A DNA stretch of 64,000 bases from contig NC_133120.1 of the NCBI RefSeq assembly GCF_033568475.1, positions 85,268,151 through 85,332,150 on the forward strand, written 5' to 3'. The position numbers and the translations under genes were made by a program. The notes beneath the pieces were generated by a model. The model saw nothing but the letters and a program-made list of their open reading frames with translations, searched no databases and was not told the DNA's origin. Positions 61,362-64,000 of the stretch are shown here, in pieces; the first letter of the stretch is position 1; each line of letters begins with the position of its first letter. Source of the DNA: Henckelia pumila (taxonomy: Eukaryota > Streptophyta > Magnoliopsida > Lamiales > Gesneriaceae).

Positions 61362-64000
61362 CTAAAGCCAACTAGTCATACTACGTAGTCCCATTGCTTC
61401 GCGATGTTTGTCAAATAATGGTCCTGGCAAGGGCTTAGTAAGTGGATCAGCGATATTGTATGTAGAGGCCACTCTCTCGACAGTGATGTCTCCTCTTTCC
61501 ACGATCTCCCGGATGATGTGGTATTTTCTCAGTACGTGTTTGGATCTTTGATGAGACCTTGGTTCCTTTGCCTGAGCAACGGCACCCATGTTGTCACAGT
61601 ACACCGGGACGGGACCAACAGCTTCAGGAATAACGCCCAACTCTTGGACGAAATTCCTCATCCAAACGGCCTCTTTAGCAGCAGCTGATGCCGCAATGTA
61701 TTCTGTCTCAGTGGTGAAATCCGTTGTGGTGTCCTGCTTGGAACTCTTCCAAGAGACAGCACCGCCATTGAGCATGAACACAAATCCAGAGGTTGACTTC
61801 GAGTCATCCACGTCACTTTGGAAGCTAGAGTCGGTATAGCCTTCCAATTTCAGTTCTATTCCTCCATAAACCATGAATACATTCTTAGTTCTTCTCAAAT
61901 ACTTAAGAATATCCTTCACGGCTTTCCAATGCATTTGACCGGGATTGGCTTGATATCTGCTCGTGACACTCAGAGCAAATGCCACATCCGGTCTGGTAGA
62001 TATCATCCCATACATGATACTCCCTATGGCTGACGCATATGGTATGTGTGCCATTTTCTCTATCTCTTAGTCAGTCTTGGGACACATAGACTTGGATAGA
62101 GAGACTTCATGACACATAGGTAGATGTCCTCTCTTGGACTCATCCATTGAAAACCTTTTCAATATAGTGTCGATGTAGGTAGCTTGAGTAAGTTCTATCA
62201 TTCTCTTAGATCTATCTCTATAGATCTGTATCTCTAGAATATAGGACACCTCACCCAAATTCTTCATCGAGAATCTACCTGACAACCATATCTTTGTTGA
62301 CTGCAACATCCCTACATCATTCCCAATGAGTAAGATGTCATCAACATAAAGTACTAAGAATGTCACAGCATCCTTAACTACTTTCTTGTACACGCACGGT
62401 TCCTCCGGGTTCTTGATGAAACCAAAATCCTTTATTGTTTCATCAAATTTTTGGTTCCAACTTCTTGATGCTTGTTTGAGACCATAAATTGATCTCTGAA
62501 GCTTACATACCTTATGCTCGCTTTCCATGGATGTGAATCCCTTAGGCTGCATCATATAGATTTGTTCCTTAATGTTTCCATTAAGAAATGCAGTCTTCAC
62601 ATCCATTTGTCATATCTCATAGTCATACCATGCTGCTATGGCAATAAGGATTCTTATGGACTTGAACATTGCGACTGGTGAAAAGGTTTCATCATAGTCA
62701 ACTCCTTGTCTTTGAGTATAACCTTTTGCCACCAATCGTGCCTTGTAGGTCAGTACCTTTCCATCAGGCCCAAATTTTCTCTTATAGATCCATTTACACT
62801 CTATTGGAACAATTCCATCGGGAGGATCTACTAAAGACCAAACTTGGTTTGTATGCATCGAATCTATTTTCGACTGCATAGCTTCAAGCCATAAATTCGA
62901 ATCCGCATCAGAAATTGCTTTCTTGAAGTTTCTTGGATCACATCCAATGTCGGGTTCACTTTGATCCCCTTCAAGAAGAAGACCATATCTAATAGGAGGT
63001 CTAGAAGTCCTCTCGGATCTTCTAGTAATAGGCGTGTCTTGTGATGATTCTTGAGGTATAGGATCGTTATTTTGTATCTCGGGTTCTTCTCGAATTTCTT
63101 TGAGTTCCATCATCTTGCCTTTCTTATCCAATAAGAACTCCTTCTCCAAGAAGATGGCATTCCTTGAAACAAACACTTTTGTTTCAGTAGGATGATAGAA
63201 ATAATATCCGATTGAATTCTTCGGATACCCTACAAAATAACATAAAGTGGATCGACTATCCAACTTATCTTCCACTGTCTGCTTCACGTAAGCAGGACAT
63301 CCCCAAATCCTCAAGTACGAATACTTAGGAGCTTTGCCATTCCATAACTCGTATGGTGTTTTGTTCACTGCTTTAGTGTGGACATTGTTCAACAACAATA
63401 CCGCCGTTTCAAGAGCATAGCCCCAAAACGAAGGTGGGAGCTCAGTGAAGCTCATCATAGATCGAACCATGTCCAACAAGATTCGATTGCGACGCTCCGA
63501 AACACCATTCAGCTGAGGTGTCATAGGAGGAGTCCACTGAGAGAGAATCTCATTCTTTTTTAGATAATCCAAGAACTCGGTACTTAAGTATTCTCCACCT
63601 CGATCAGATCGAAGTGCTTTAATACTCTTATCTAGTTTGTTTTCTACTTCAGCCTTGAATTCTTTGAACTTTTCAAATGATTCAGACTTATATTTCATCA
63701 AATATAAGTACTCATAGCTAGAATAATCATCAGTAAAGGTAATGAAGTAGGTATGACCAAATTTTGTACCAATACTAAATGGTCCGCAAACATCTGTATG
63801 GATCAAATCCAATAGATTTTGACTACGCTCAGGTTTTCCTTTGAAAGGAGATTTAGTCATTTTTCCTTTCAGGCAGGACTCACAAGTAGGTAGAGAGTTA
63901 ATATCAGACATATCAAACATGCTCTCTCCCACTAGCTTGTTCATCCTCCTTGAAGAAATATGACCTAGCCTAGCATGCCAAAGGTTTGCCGGGTTTTGAC
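61362..64000 (-). pseudogene. Copia pol (integrase, RT, RNase H), third element, two nonsense codons
   Basis: Runs off the right edge. In order: HHCC finger (LWHARLGH then CESCLKGK), integrase core (DLIHTDVCGPF, FTDDYSSYEYLYL, LRSDRGGEY), RT (KARLVAKGYTQRQGVDYDETF), catalytic YVDD at about 62357, and RNase H (SDVDDSKSTSGFVF, TETEYIAASAAAKEAVW, NIADPLTKPLPG). Frame breaks are only two: a TGA at 62610-62612 where the family has tryptophan and a TAA at 62067-62069 where it has glutamate. The stop at 61362-61364 is the natural end. Confidence 0.92.

Overview
The window is plant nuclear DNA. The genes have GT-AG introns, there is no bacterial-type operon structure, non-coding DNA is AT-rich, and LTR retrotransposons, Helitrons, MITEs and a tRNA-derived SINE are abundant. 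The host genes are of eudicot type (Aux/IAA, PRA1, a PPR protein, two cytosolic ribosomal proteins). A MITE at 37185-37350 with a TGAGACGGTCTCA end resembles repeats I associate with asterids, particularly Lamiales. That placement is an inference only.

Layout. 1-5412 holds gene-free AT-rich DNA with two abutting Helitron ends, a Mutator-type MITE (9-bp target duplication) and an hAT-type MITE (8-bp duplication). 5413-19745 is one decayed Ty1/copia element with 5-bp target duplications. Its reverse transcriptase is split by an almost pristine Ty3/gypsy chromovirus at 10104-17398, which lies on the minus strand, has 1340-bp LTRs and keeps an open 1471-codon gag-pol. The host gene block follows: Aux/IAA (20927-23245, +), cytosolic RPS15A/uS8 (26222-27216, +), PRA1 (29510-30034, -), CDP-diacylglycerol synthase (31324-35460, -, 11 coding exons), a mitochondrial-type PPR protein (39017-41005, -) and RPS15/uS19 (42970-44418, -). 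At 46873-47187 (+) and 51864-52145 (-) lie two convergent single-exon genes for small secreted peptides that share a two-cysteine core. I read them as members of the CTNIP/SCREW phytocytokine family. From 53332 to the right edge is a nest of retroelements: a copia remnant, cut by a SIRE-like copia with an extra ORF, cut by another copia, whose LTR is itself interrupted by a 2.94-kb solo LTR.

How the parts relate. The intact host genes are housekeeping or signalling genes and are not co-operonic. The two ribosomal-protein genes share a promoter style of telo-box plus site II motifs. In RPS15A, site II motifs are multiplied into a ~0.94-kb irregular tandem array ending about 25 bp before the telo-box. 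The peptide pair looks like an old local duplication, and the second copy carries a cluster of WRKY-type W-boxes upstream. Exon boundaries were assigned by hand from splice sites, reading frame and family conservation. Counts of substitutions and motifs are by eye.
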